Positions 26,023-33,820 of a stretch of DNA of 64,000 nucleotides are shown here, in pieces (position 1 is the stretch's first letter; each line of letters opens with the position of its first letter). The position numbers were made by a program, and so were the translations under genes. Source of the stretch: Herbidospora sakaeratensis (GTDB lineage: Bacteria > Actinomycetota > Actinomycetes > Streptosporangiales > Streptosporangiaceae); contig NZ_BBXC01000030.1 of assembly GCF_001570525.1 (NCBI RefSeq), forward strand, positions 1-64,000, read 5' to 3'. The notes beneath the pieces are model-generated. The model did no database searches. It was not told where the DNA came from and saw only the letters and a program-made list of their open reading frames with translations.

Positions 26023-26475
26023 TCAGTCGGTCAGGGCGACGTTCTGGATGGCGCGGGCCAGCCGGGCGACGTCGATGCCGTCGAGGTGGTCGAGCAGGTG
26101 CCGCCGCAGGCTGGCGAGGTTGGTCGGCCAGGCGCGTTCGAGGCGGGCCAGGCCGGCGTCGGTGATGACGGCGTTCCAGCCGCGCGCGTCGTGGTCGCTC
26201 CTGACCCGTTCGATCAGGCCCTGCTTCTCCAGCACGCCCGCGATGCGGGTCATCCCGCTCAGCGACAACTCGCAGGCGGTGGCCAGCTCGCCCATCCGCA
26301 TCCGCCGTCCGGGGGCCTCGGCCAGGCGCATCAGGGCGGTCCACTCGGTCAGCGGGAGTTGCTGGTCGCGCACCATGTCGGCGTCGATGGCCCGGGGGAG
26401 GGCGTACATGAGCCGGGGCAGGGCGCGGACCAGGGCGTCCTCGTCGGGGGTGAGCGGTCGTGTGGTCACCACCAC
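26023..26475 (-). CDS. MarR-family transcriptional regulator
   Basis: 150 residues with the MarR winged helix: LTEWTALMRLAEAPGRRMRMG, recognition helix ELATACELSLSGMTRIAGVLEKQGLI, and wing RVRSDHDARGWNAVITDAG. It diverges from the SDR gene with 69 bp between starts; that gap holds an inverted repeat and A+T-rich sequence, so it most likely represses itself and the SDR gene. Ligand unknown. Confidence 0.9.
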   Translation of the reverse strand: MVVTTRPLTPDEDALVRALPRLMYALPRAIDADMVRDQQLPLTEWTALMRLAEAPGRRMRMGELATACELSLSGMTRIAGVLEKQGLIERVRSDHDARGWNAVITDAGLARLERAWPTNLASLRRHLLDHLDGIDVARLARAIQNVALTD

Positions 26476-26479
26476 ATGG

Positions 26480-26526
26480 TAGTTGCTTCACGAAAGAAGT
26501 AATGTACTTTTTTGACGAAGCAACTA
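26480..26526. promoter_or_regulatory. MarR operator/promoter region between divergent MarR and SDR genes
   Basis: TAGTTGCTTC (26480-26489) and GAAGCAACTA (26517-26526) are exact complements. Between them lies AAGTA-ATG-TACTT, a second small palindrome. The spacing of 37 bp between outer-repeat centres suggests two MarR dimer half-regions or a site on each promoter. Confidence 0.55.
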
Positions 26527-26544
26527 TTACTCGGGGAGGCTCCG

Positions 26545-27309
26545 ATGGGATCACTGGACGGAAAGGTCGTGCTGATCACCGGCACCGCCGGCGGGCAGGG
26601 ACGCGTCGCGGCGCTGGCCTTCGCCCGCGAGGGCGCGCAGGTGGTCGGTTGTGACATCCAGGTCGCCGCCAACGACGAGACGGTGGAGCTGGTGCGCCGG
26701 GCGGGCGGGGAGATGACGGGCGTCGCGCCGATCGACCTGACCGACCCCGGCCAGGCGCGCCGGGTCGTCGAGGAGGCGGTCGCCGCCTACGGCGGGCTCG
26801 ACGTCGTCTACAACAACGCGGCCCTGCCGCGGTTCGGGCCGCTGCCCGGCTTCTCGGTGGACGACTGGCACACGACCATCGCGGGCGAGCTCGACATCCC
26901 CTTCTTCGTGTCGAAGTTCGCCTGGCCGCATCTGGTCGAGCGCGGCGGCGGGGTCATCGTCAACGTCGCGTCCATGGCCGCGACCATCGCCGGAGCGGTG
27001 CCGCCGATGGTCGCGCACGCCGCCGCGAACGCCGGGGTCGTCGGCATGACCCGCCAGCTCGCGCTCGAAGGGGCCCCGCACGGGATCCGGGCGGTGGCCG
27101 TCAGCCCGGGGCCGGTGCTGACCCCGGCCAGCGAGCGGGATCTGGGCGACGACCAGGCGGCGCGGGCGGCGATCACCGCCAAGACGCTGCTCAAGCGGTT
27201 CGCCCGGCCGGAGGAGATCGTCGAGCTGGTGGTCTTCCTCGCCTCCGACCGGGCGGCCTACATCACCGGGGCCAACTACATGGTGGACGGGGGCGCGACC
27301 GCCTGGTGA
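26545..27309 (+). CDS. SDR-family oxidoreductase lacking the canonical Tyr and Lys
   Basis: 254 residues from ATG 26545 after GGGGAGG. The Rossmann motif is LITGTAGGQGRVAAL (variant of TGxxxGxG), followed by the NNA motif (VYNNAALP) and a conserved C-terminal ITGANYMVDGG. At the catalytic position, where the family has Y-x-x-x-K, this protein reads VAHAAANAG: the Tyr is His and the Lys is Asn. Ser is kept in NVASMAA. The fold should bind NAD(P), but normal proton relay is not possible, so it may be inactive as a dehydrogenase, use different chemistry or be a regulator. It is controlled by the divergent MarR gene by position. Confidence 0.85.
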   Translation: MGSLDGKVVLITGTAGGQGRVAALAFAREGAQVVGCDIQVAANDETVELVRRAGGEMTGVAPIDLTDPGQARRVVEEAVAAYGGLDVVYNNAALPRFGPLPGFSVDDWHTTIAGELDIPFFVSKFAWPHLVERGGGVIVNVASMAATIAGAVPPMVAHAAANAGVVGMTRQLALEGAPHGIRAVAVSPGPVLTPASERDLGDDQAARAAITAKTLLKRFARPEEIVELVVFLASDRAAYITGANYMVDGGATAW

Positions 27310-27339
27310 CGCGCCTCCCCCCGGCCACACAAAGGATCT

Positions 27340-28359
27340 TTGAACTTTCCTCTTATCAAATTGTTCAACAATCCTTACATTGAACGTATGGCCAAAACCT
27401 TGATCGGTGTCTTAGCCGTCGCCCTGACCGGGCTCACGCTGATCACGTACGCGACCGGATTCACCCAAACGGACGCGGGAGTCGTCACCGTCATTCGCGA
27501 CGGTGGCCCCTTTGACGAGAGCGGCATTCGTCAGATCCTCAACCCGGCCACCGGACCCACCTGGACCGGGTTCATGTCCACCGCCCACGCCTATCCTTCG
27601 CAGCAGCGCATCTACACGATCACCTCCGACCCGAAACGGGCCACCACGCTCGGCGTCGACGAGGTGGTGGTGCCGAGCGGCGACGGCGTGAACGTGGGCG
27701 TGGAGGGCACGTTCTACTTCTCGCTCAACCTCGACCACGAGACCCTCAAGGCCTTCGACGACCGCTACGGAACCCGCACCTACATCGGCGACGGCGATGA
27801 CATGCTCTACGCCTGGGACGGCGACGAGGGCTGGAGCGCCTTCTTCAGCCAGGCGGTCAGGCCGGTCATCTACAACACCCTGCGGGTGCAGATCGGGGCC
27901 ATGCGCTGCGAGGAACTGGTGCCCACCTGCGCCTTCCTCAACGGCGCCGACCTCCCCGAGCCGAGCGCGGGGCTGGCCAACCTCGCCAAGGTGCAGTCGG
28001 GGGTCAACGCCAGCCTGGAGCGCGAGATCCAGGCGATGCTGGGCGGGCCCTACCTGACCGGGTTCCGATTCAACCTGGTCCGGATCACCCTGCCGGACGA
28101 GGTCCAGCAGAGCATCACCAGCGCCCAGGGCGCGCAGGCCGACATCCGCCAGGCCGAGGCCAGAGCCGAGCAGGCCAAGATCGACGGCCGCGCCCTGGTG
28201 ACCGGCGCCGAGGCCGAGGCCGAGGCCAACCGCGCCCGCCAGAAGGGCTATGAGGCCTGCCCGGCCTGCGTGGAGATCGACAAGATCGGGGCGCTGCCCG
28301 ACGGCATCACCGTCTACGCCCCAGGCAATCCCCAGGGCGTGGACGCCGGCGGCAAGTAG
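27340..28359 (+). CDS. SPFH (stomatin/prohibitin-like) membrane protein
   Basis: 339 residues if started at TTG 27340 (preceded by AAAGGA, short spacing); ATG 27388 (MAKTLIGVLAVAL) is the alternative and begins right at the membrane helix. One N-terminal transmembrane segment (about residues 17-36) is followed by an SPFH beta-rich domain (VEGTFYFSLNLDHETLKAF) and a C-terminal Ala/Glu coiled coil (QAEARAEQAKIDGRALVTGAE cut short here). SPFH proteins oligomerise on membranes and scaffold proteases or signalling complexes. There are extra Cys (MRCEELVPTCAF, ACPACVE). It stands alone between the SDR and a GntR gene. Confidence 0.8.
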   Translation: MNFPLIKLFNNPYIERMAKTLIGVLAVALTGLTLITYATGFTQTDAGVVTVIRDGGPFDESGIRQILNPATGPTWTGFMSTAHAYPSQQRIYTITSDPKRATTLGVDEVVVPSGDGVNVGVEGTFYFSLNLDHETLKAFDDRYGTRTYIGDGDDMLYAWDGDEGWSAFFSQAVRPVIYNTLRVQIGAMRCEELVPTCAFLNGADLPEPSAGLANLAKVQSGVNASLEREIQAMLGGPYLTGFRFNLVRITLPDEVQQSITSAQGAQADIRQAEARAEQAKIDGRALVTGAEAEAEANRARQKGYEACPACVEIDKIGALPDGITVYAPGNPQGVDAGGK

Positions 28360-28376
28360 ATGATTGTCTGCCAACC

Positions 28377-29051
28377 GTGAGTGAACCAGGCCCCTCCGAC
28401 GCCTACGGGGAGACCCGCCCGTTCCGGGTCCGCAGCAGCACGGCCGAATGGGCGGCGGCGATCCTGCGGCAGCGCGTCACCGAGGGCGGCCTGGCCCCAG
28501 GCAGCCGCCTGGCCGAAGACGAACTGACCGCCGAGCTGGAGGTCTCCCGCAACACCCTGCGGGAGGCCTTCAGCCTCCTCGGTCACGAGCGGCTCCTGGA
28601 GCACCGGCTCAACCGGGGCGTCTACGTGCGGGTCCTGTCACCGGCCGACGTCGCCGACATCTACCGGGTCAGGCGGATGATCGAGGGCGCGGCCGTCCGC
28701 CGCGCGGATCGGGATCCGGCGGCCCTGGCCGCCCTGCGGGAGGTGGTCGCCGAGGCCGACAAGGCCGCCGCCGAGGGCCGGTGGTCCGACGTCGGCACCG
28801 CCGACCTGCGCTTCCACCTGGTCATCGCCTCCCTCAACGGCAGCGAGCGGGTGAACATGATGATGGCCCAGCTCCTGGCCGAACTCCGGCTGGTGTTCCA
28901 CACCATGGATCCGCACGCCCTGCACGCGCCCTTCCTGCCGCTCAACCGCGAACTGCTGACGCTCCTCGACGCGGGTCGCGGCCCCGACGCCGAGGCCCTG
29001 CTCTCGGCCTGTCTCGACCAGGCCGAACGCGTGCTGCTGGCCACCTACTGA
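28377..29051 (+). CDS. GntR-family (FadR subfamily) transcriptional regulator
   Basis: 224 residues from GTG 28377, only 17 bp after the SPFH gene, so the two may be one transcript. The winged helix reads GSRLAEDELTAELEVSRNTLREAFSLL (split here as two parts), and the C-terminal FCD helical domain has the metal/ligand signature DLRFHLVIASLNGSERVN. FCD domains bind organic acids. Its target is not evident; no catabolic gene lies immediately beside it. Confidence 0.88.
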   Translation: MSEPGPSDAYGETRPFRVRSSTAEWAAAILRQRVTEGGLAPGSRLAEDELTAELEVSRNTLREAFSLLGHERLLEHRLNRGVYVRVLSPADVADIYRVRRMIEGAAVRRADRDPAALAALREVVAEADKAAAEGRWSDVGTADLRFHLVIASLNGSERVNMMMAQLLAELRLVFHTMDPHALHAPFLPLNRELLTLLDAGRGPDAEALLSACLDQAERVLLATY

Positions 29052-29153
29052 CCGTGCCGGCGCGCGCCGGGAGCGCGGGGCCGGCGCCGGAGACGGCGCA
29101 GCACCGGAGACGGCGGGCGGGGCCGGGGTGGGCGGAGCCGTAACGGAGAGAAG

Positions 29154-29183
29154 GGAACAGGCGGGTGATCACGCGCCTGTTCC
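29154..29183. terminator. Bidirectional stem-loop between convergent genes
   Basis: GGAACAGGCG (29154-29163) and CGCCTGTTCC (29174-29183) form a perfect 10-bp stem with a 10-nt loop, between the plus-strand GntR stop (29051) and the minus-strand reductase stop (29187). There is no U-tract, as is common for actinobacterial terminators. Confidence 0.6.
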
Positions 29184-29186
29184 TCG

Positions 29187-29864
29187 CTACACCGCCTGGT
29201 GACGGGCGCGGCCGCGCTCCGAGTGCGGGAAGCGGGCCAGCATCGCGCGCAGTTCGGCGGCCTCGACGTTGGCGCCGAACGGCTCGGTGCCCGGCTCCAT
29301 CCGCACGCCCTCGGCGAGCGGCCCGGCGACGACCGGGTCGAAGCCGAGGGCGTCCACGATCCCGGCGACGGCCGCCACGTCGGCGGGGTCGTCGCCGGCG
29401 ACGGCGATGGCCCGGCGGCCGGGCGCGCCCGGGGGCAGCGCGCCGTCCTCCAGGTCGTGGTAGCCCATGTGGTTGAACGCCTTGACCACCCGCGCGCCGG
29501 CCAGGAACTCCTGGACGATCTCGCTGGTGGTCGTGCGGGGGTCGGTCAGGTCGTCGCGCCCGCCGTCGACCTCCCACCAGTAGTTCATCGCGTCGATCAC
29601 GAGCTTGCCGTCGAGCGCCTCCGCCGGGACGTCGCGGTGCTTGCCGAGCGGCAACGCCAGGATCGTCACGTCGGCCTGCGACGCCGCCTCGCGCGCGGTC
29701 ACCACGGTCGCGCCGGGGGTGAGCACCTCGACGATCAGGGCGATCTTGGCCGGGTCGCCGGAGCCCGCGATGAGCACGCGGTATCCGGCCGCCAGCGCCA
29801 GCCGGGCCAGGACGGTGCCGACCTTGCCCGCGCCGAGGATCCCCAGCGTGTGGACGGGGCTCAT
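29187..29864 (-). CDS. F420-dependent NADP oxidoreductase-like protein
   Basis: 225 residues. The N-terminal Rossmann fold is [20 protein letters not shown]; downstream are [20 protein letters not shown] and [13 protein letters not shown], typical of the NADP_oxidored_F420-type family (F420H2:NADP reductase relatives). The start ATG 29864 overlaps the stop of the preceding LLM gene in ATGA, so it is translationally coupled as the third gene of an operon with two LLM flavin enzymes, some of which use F420. Supplying or recycling reduced cofactor to them is a reasonable inference; substrate identity is not. Confidence 0.8.
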   Translation of the reverse strand: MSPVHTLGILGAGKVGTVLARLALAAGYRVLIAGSGDPAKIALIVEVLTPGATVVTAREAASQADVTILALPLGKHRDVPAEALDGKLVIDAMNYWWEVDGGRDDLTDPRTTTSEIVQEFLAGARVVKAFNHMGYHDLEDGALPPGAPGRRAIAVAGDDPADVAAVAGIVDALGFDPVVAGPLAEGVRMEPGTEPFGANVEAAELRAMLARFPHSERGRARHQAV

Positions 29865-30898
29865 GAGCGCTCGCCCAGGATGTCGCGGACCATCGGGATG
29901 ACCTTGCCGCCGAACAGCTCCACGGCCTTGGTCCGGGCCCCGACCGGCTGCGGGCCGACGCTGTAGATGAGGTCGAACCGGGCCACGCCGAGGGCGTCGA
30001 CCGCTCGAGCGATCTTGCGGGCGACCGTCTCGGGCGAGCCGATGTAGAGGGAGCCGTGGGCGATCTCGGCGTCGTACTCCGAGCGGCTGATCGGCGGCCA
30101 GCCCCGGGTGGCGCCGATCCGGTCGCGCATGATCTTGTAGCCGGGCCAGAAGCCCTCGCGCGCCTCCTCGTCGGTGTCGGCGACGAAGCCGGGCGAGTGC
30201 ATGCCGACCGGGTGGGCGGTGGTGCCGAACTGCTCGGCGGCCCGCCGGTAGAGGTCGATGTAGGGCGCGAAGCGGTCGGGCGCGCCGCCGATGATGGCCA
30301 GCATCAGCGGCAGGTCGTAGTGGGCGGTGCGGACGACCGACTGGGGCGAGCCGCCGACGCCGACCCACGTCGACAGGCGGCCCGACTCGGTCTTGGGGTA
30401 GACGTCGGCCTCGTCGAGCGGGGCGCGGACGGTGCCGTTCCAGGTGACGGGTTTCTCGTCGAGGAGCCGCACGAACAGCTCGATCTTCTCCTCGAACAGT
30501 TTGTCGTAGTCGGCCAGGTCGTAGCCGAACAGCGGGAACGACTCGGTGAAGGAGCCGCGTCCGAGGATCACCTCGGCCCGGCCGTTCGACAACGCGTCGA
30601 CGGTCGCGAAGCGCTGGAACACCCGGACGGGGTCGTCGGAGCTCAGCACGGTCACGCCGGAGGCCAGGCGGATGCGCGAGGTGCGGGTGGCGATGCCGGC
30701 CAGCACGGTCTCGGGCGAGGAGATCGAGTATTCGGGCCGGTGGTGCTCGCCCAGGGCGATCACGTCGACGCCGAGCTCGTCGGCGATCACCGCCTCGTCG
30801 AGGACCTGGCGGATGGCGGCGGCGTGGGACAGCGGGGCGCCGGAGTCGTCCGCCGGCACGTCGCCGAAGGTGTCCAGGCCGAAGGTGATGTCGGTCAT
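29861..30898 (-). CDS. LLM-class flavin-dependent oxidoreductase (luciferase-like)
   Basis: 345 residues ([14 protein letters not shown]). Bacterial luciferase-like TIM barrel: [15 protein letters not shown] near residue 50, [36 protein letters not shown], and [14 protein letters not shown]. Its start overlaps the stop of the upstream LLM gene (ATGA) and its stop overlaps the reductase start (ATGA). It is a clear paralog of that upstream gene, so a duplication followed by divergence is likely. Whether it uses FMN or F420 cannot be decided. Confidence 0.88.
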   Translation of the reverse strand: MTDITFGLDTFGDVPADDSGAPLSHAAAIRQVLDEAVIADELGVDVIALGEHHRPEYSISSPETVLAGIATRTSRIRLASGVTVLSSDDPVRVFQRFATVDALSNGRAEVILGRGSFTESFPLFGYDLADYDKLFEEKIELFVRLLDEKPVTWNGTVRAPLDEADVYPKTESGRLSTWVGVGGSPQSVVRTAHYDLPLMLAIIGGAPDRFAPYIDLYRRAAEQFGTTAHPVGMHSPGFVADTDEEAREGFWPGYKIMRDRIGATRGWPPISRSEYDAEIAHGSLYIGSPETVARKIARAVDALGVARFDLIYSVGPQPVGARTKAVELFGGKVIPMVRDILGERS

Positions 30899-31935
30899 GC
30901 GCTTCTTCTTTTCGGGGAGGAGAGGAGTTCGCGGACACGGGGGGCGACCTCGCGGCCGAGCAGCTCGATCGTGCGCGCTCGGGCGTCGCGGGGGAGACGC
31001 ATGATGTCGTACTTGAGGTCGAAGCGGCTGAGCCGCAGCTCACGGGCGGTTCTGGCGATCTTCTGGGCGACGGTCTCGGGGGAGCCGACGTACAGGGCGC
31101 CCTGGTCGAGTTCGGCTTCGAAGCGGTCGCGGGTGGGGGCGTAGAAGCCGCGTTCGGCCGCCAGCGCGGCCACGACCGGCTGCCAGTACTCCCACCAGGT
31201 CTCGCGGGCCTCCTCGTCGGTGTCGGCGACCAGGCCGAGCGAGTGCTGCCCGATCGGCAGCTCCGGGTGGCCCGCGCGGCGCAGCGCGGTCAGGTAGAGG
31301 TCGACGTTGCCGGCGAAGCGCCGGGGCTTGCCGCCGATGATCGCCATCATGAGCGGCAGGCCGTAGCGGGCGGCGCGGAGCACCGAGTTGGGGCTGCCGC
31401 CGACGCCGATCCAGGTGGGGATGCCTCCGGGGCGCATGCGGGGGCGGGGGGCGTACCGGATCAGCGGGGTTCTGACGGTGCCCGACCAGGTCACCTCCTC
31501 CTCGCGTTCGAGCCGGAGGAACAGGTCGAGCTTCTCCTCGAACAATCGCTCGTAGTCGGCCAGGTCGTAGCCGAACAGGGGGAACGACTCGGTGGCCGAG
31601 GCGCGGCCGAGCACGATGCGGGCCCGGCCGTCCGACACCGCGTCGAGGGTGGCGAACTCGTGGTGGAGCCGCACCGGGTCGTTGGTGCTCAGCACGGTCA
31701 CCGAGGTGCCGAGCGCGATGCGGCCGGTGGCCGTGGCGATGGCGGCCAGCAGCACCGGCGTGGCCGAGTCGGTGTGGCCCTGGCGGTAGTGCTCGCCCAG
31801 GCTGAACACGTCGAGCCCGGACGCCTCGGCGAGCCGGGCCTCCTCGACGATCAGCCGCACGGTCTCGGCGTCGGACATCGTCCGCCCGCCGTCCGTGGCG
31901 ACCTCGCCGAAGGAGTTCAGCCCCAGTTCGAACAT
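30895..31935 (-). CDS. LLM-class flavin-dependent oxidoreductase (luciferase-like)
   Basis: 346 residues from ATG 31935 ([16 protein letters not shown]), six bases after TTGAGG; the ATG at 31953 has no ribosome-binding site and lies in a possible -10 box, so it is less likely. Same motifs as its downstream paralog: [52 protein letters not shown]. First gene of the coupled LLM-LLM-reductase operon, divergent from a MarR gene. Substrate unknown. Confidence 0.88.
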   Translation of the reverse strand: MFELGLNSFGEVATDGGRTMSDAETVRLIVEEARLAEASGLDVFSLGEHYRQGHTDSATPVLLAAIATATGRIALGTSVTVLSTNDPVRLHHEFATLDAVSDGRARIVLGRASATESFPLFGYDLADYERLFEEKLDLFLRLEREEEVTWSGTVRTPLIRYAPRPRMRPGGIPTWIGVGGSPNSVLRAARYGLPLMMAIIGGKPRRFAGNVDLYLTALRRAGHPELPIGQHSLGLVADTDEEARETWWEYWQPVVAALAAERGFYAPTRDRFEAELDQGALYVGSPETVAQKIARTARELRLSRFDLKYDIMRLPRDARARTIELLGREVAPRVRELLSSPKRRSA

Positions 31936-31950
31936 GTCGTGCCTCAACGT

Positions 31951-31980
31951 CATATGATCGGAAATGATTGACGTGTCAAT
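31951..31980 (-). promoter_or_regulatory. MarR operator and possible promoter of the LLM operon
   Basis: ATTGACGTGTCAAT (31967-31980) is a perfect palindrome around GT. On the minus strand its TTGACA (31979-31974) is spaced 17 bp from CATATG (31956-31951), a plausible -35/-10 pair reading into the LLM operon, so a bound MarR dimer would cover the -35 box. The plus-strand MarR gene starts 28 bp away. Confidence 0.5.
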
Positions 31981-32007
31981 TATATTCCCGATGGGGAGGA
32001 GACCACG

Positions 32008-32493
32008 TTGTCGCAGCGCAGGGGCCGGTTCCCCACCCGGGAGGAACTGCGGATCTGGCGGGATTTCATCGAGACCACCGACGCGTTGCGGGCCGCGATG
32101 GCGGCCCGGCTGCAGAACGACTCGGGGTTGTCGACGGGCGACTACAGCGTCCTGCTCGCCTTGAGCGAGGCGCCGAACGGGCGGCTTCGCTCCTCGGAGC
32201 TGGCGGCGACGATCGGCTGGGAGCGCAGCCGCCTGTCGCACCACCTGGGGCGTATGGACAAGCGGGGGCTGATCCGGCGGGAGAACTGCACCGGCGACAA
32301 CCGGGGCGCGGAGGCCGTGCTGACCGAGGAGGGCGCGGCGGCCTTCCACCGGGCGACCGTGCCGCACCTGCGCGCCATCCGCGAACTGTTCGTCGACGGG
32401 CTCACCCCGGCGCAGGTCGCCGCGGCGGGCAAGCTGGCGGCGGCGCTGCGGGAACACCTCGGAAACGGCGGTGGCCCCCAGGAAATACCCTGA
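32008..32493 (+). CDS. MarR-family transcriptional regulator
   Basis: 161 residues from TTG 32008, six bases after GGGGAGGAG. The winged helix shows LSTGDYSVLLALSEAPNGRLR, ELAATIGWERSRLSHHLGRM and wing RRENCTGDNRGAEAVLTEEG. It faces the LLM operon across 72 bp containing the palindrome at 31967, so it is the likely repressor of that operon and itself. The single Cys in the wing (RENCTGDN) could make it redox-sensitive, as in some MarR proteins, but that is speculative. Confidence 0.9.
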   Translation: MSQRRGRFPTREELRIWRDFIETTDALRAAMAARLQNDSGLSTGDYSVLLALSEAPNGRLRSSELAATIGWERSRLSHHLGRMDKRGLIRRENCTGDNRGAEAVLTEEGAAAFHRATVPHLRAIRELFVDGLTPAQVAAAGKLAAALREHLGNGGGPQEIP

Positions 32494-32535
32494 ATCCCGG
32501 GGGCCGTTACGCCGCCACATCGCGGCGCCGGAGCC

Positions 32536-32595
32536 TTTGAAGGCCACGGATCACGGTCATGTCGTCCGCTCTTCCGTTGAGCTACGGGCGCAGGG
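32536..32595 (-). ncRNA. tRNA-like element C (degenerate)
   Basis: On the minus strand, GCGCCCG-TA-GCTC...GAGC (32591-32568) reproduces an acceptor 5' strand plus a D-arm; a T-arm-like hairpin GCC-TTCAAA-GGC follows, and the 3' side CGGCGC would pair with the acceptor except for one missing base. The anticodon arm does not fold canonically. Probably a decayed tRNA or part of a tRNA-mimicking RNA. Confidence 0.35.
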
Positions 32596-32599
32596 AGAG

Positions 32600-32734
32600 C
32601 ACCCGGTGGGATTCGAACCCCCAACCTGACGACTTTCGTCCGTGACCGGTCGCTCCGGCGACCGGCGGCAATGCTGAGTCTGGAGCGAGAGCCTGAGTTT
32701 TAACGGCTGCCTCTACCGGCTGGGCTACCCCCGC
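32600..32734 (-). ncRNA. tRNA-like element B with extra hairpins
   Basis: The minus strand begins GCGGGGGTAGCCCAGCCGG with a standard D-arm (GCCC...GGTAGAGGC), then an oversized anticodon-like loop (TTAAAAC), an inserted perfect hairpin CCGGTCGC-CGGA-GCGACCGG (32665-32646), a GACGAAAG motif (32640-32633) and a T-arm with TTCGAAT (32617-32611), one mismatch in the stem. The acceptor does not close. D-arm and T-arm around foreign hairpins recall YrlA-type bacterial Y RNAs, which mimic tRNA and carry a GNCGAA(N)G protein-binding motif; this is an analogy, not an identification. Confidence 0.4.
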
Positions 32735-32741
32735 GTGGAGT

Positions 32742-32830
32742 GCAGGGGGCAGGATTCGAACCTGCGCTGTCACCGTCGTTCAGTCGTGATGCTTCAGTTT
32801 CAGCTTGCGCTCATCGCGCTCCCCATCCCT
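32742..32830 (-). ncRNA. tRNA-like element A
   Basis: A perfect 5-bp T-arm GCAGG-TTCGAAT-CCTGC (32765-32749) is followed by CCCCTGC-A as a tRNA 3' acceptor strand, without CCA. Upstream are a GCGC...GCGC hairpin in the D-arm position and GCTGAAACTGAAGC in the anticodon position (possible GAA). The matching acceptor 5' strand GCAGGGG is absent, so it is not a standard tRNA. Confidence 0.4.
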
Positions 32831-32851
32831 TCCGGGCGGGGGTCTGTGGGG

Positions 32852-33589
32852 TCACCCGAGCAGGTAACCGAACAGCGCCTCACCGATCCGCTGGTCGGTG
32901 ATCTCGGTGCCGTTGGCCTCCTCGCGGGCGAACTTCACCGCCTCCTGCAGCTTGGTCAGCCGGGTCAGCAGCTCGTTGACGCGCCGCTGGGGCAGCGCGC
33001 CGGAGAAGGCGACGCGCGTCCAGTAGCCGACGACGACGTCCTCGGTGAACACCTGGACCTGCGCCGGGTGCTTCTCGGTGGCCTCGGCGAGCACGTGGTT
33101 GCGCGGCACCTTCTTGGTCCGCGTGGTGCGGACCGGCTCGGTGCGCCAGGTGTCGGTGTTGCCGTCGAGCGACCAGGTCTCCGACGGGTCGAGCGTGGGC
33201 AGCCGGGAGATGAGGGCGTGCAGGTCGGTGAGCTGCTTCTCCAGGAACAGCAGGTAGGTCACCGGCACGTCGCGCACCAGGGTCGTGCCGTCGACGACGA
33301 CGTCGGCCTTGGCCGCGCAGTTGGCGACGTCCTTGGTCGCGGTGACGTCGAACAGCCGGGTCAGGGTGACCGTGACGTCGCGCAGCACCTGTTCGGCCTG
33401 CACCTGCACGCGGGTCGACTCGGGCGGCAGTTGCTCGCCCTCGTCGTCGATCGGCTGGTAGGTGCGGGAGATGCCGGACAGCAGCGGCGCCTTCTGGATC
33501 AGCGTGTTGGCGTCCGTCACCTTGCGCTGGACGTCGGCCTTGACGCCTTTCTCGACGGCCAGGATCTGGTTGAGCTTGGTCACGATCAT
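32852..33589 (-). CDS. Conserved actinobacterial protein of unknown function beside tRNA-like RNAs
   Basis: 245 residues, cytoplasmic, mixed helix/strand, with strongly conserved-looking segments: MIVTKLNQILAVEKG, LLSGISRTYQPIDDEGEQLP, TRLFDVTATKDVANC, TYLLFLEKQLTDLHALI, TTRTKKVPRNHVLAEATEK and RRVNELLTRLTKL. I recognise this as a widely conserved family of about 245 residues in actinobacteria without assigned activity. It is on the same strand as, and ends in front of, the tRNA-like elements, so all could be one transcription unit and the protein may bind or process those RNAs. That link is inference from adjacency only. Confidence 0.7.
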   Translation of the reverse strand: MIVTKLNQILAVEKGVKADVQRKVTDANTLIQKAPLLSGISRTYQPIDDEGEQLPPESTRVQVQAEQVLRDVTVTLTRLFDVTATKDVANCAAKADVVVDGTTLVRDVPVTYLLFLEKQLTDLHALISRLPTLDPSETWSLDGNTDTWRTEPVRTTRTKKVPRNHVLAEATEKHPAQVQVFTEDVVVGYWTRVAFSGALPQRRVNELLTRLTKLQEAVKFAREEANGTEITDQRIGEALFGYLLG

Positions 33590-33820
33590 GACGGTAGCGG
33601 GTGATGCGAGGTGACTTCAGCTGATTTGTTCAAGCTCCCGTCCTCCGCGTCGTCTGCCACCGGCCCGCCGGTTCCAGCCGGTCACCGGTACTCCCGGATC
33701 AGGCCCGAAGGATAGATCCGATCAACGTTCGCCAGGTCTTGATCAAGGTCGCGGTCGTCACCGACGACGTACTTGATGATTCAACCGCTAGGGGAAGCGG
33801 CGCGGACGGACGGGTGGACG

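Noticed and set aside
32568-32765. Functional standard tRNA genes
   Set aside because: T-arms and D-arms are present but acceptor stems do not close and anticodon arms are not canonical.
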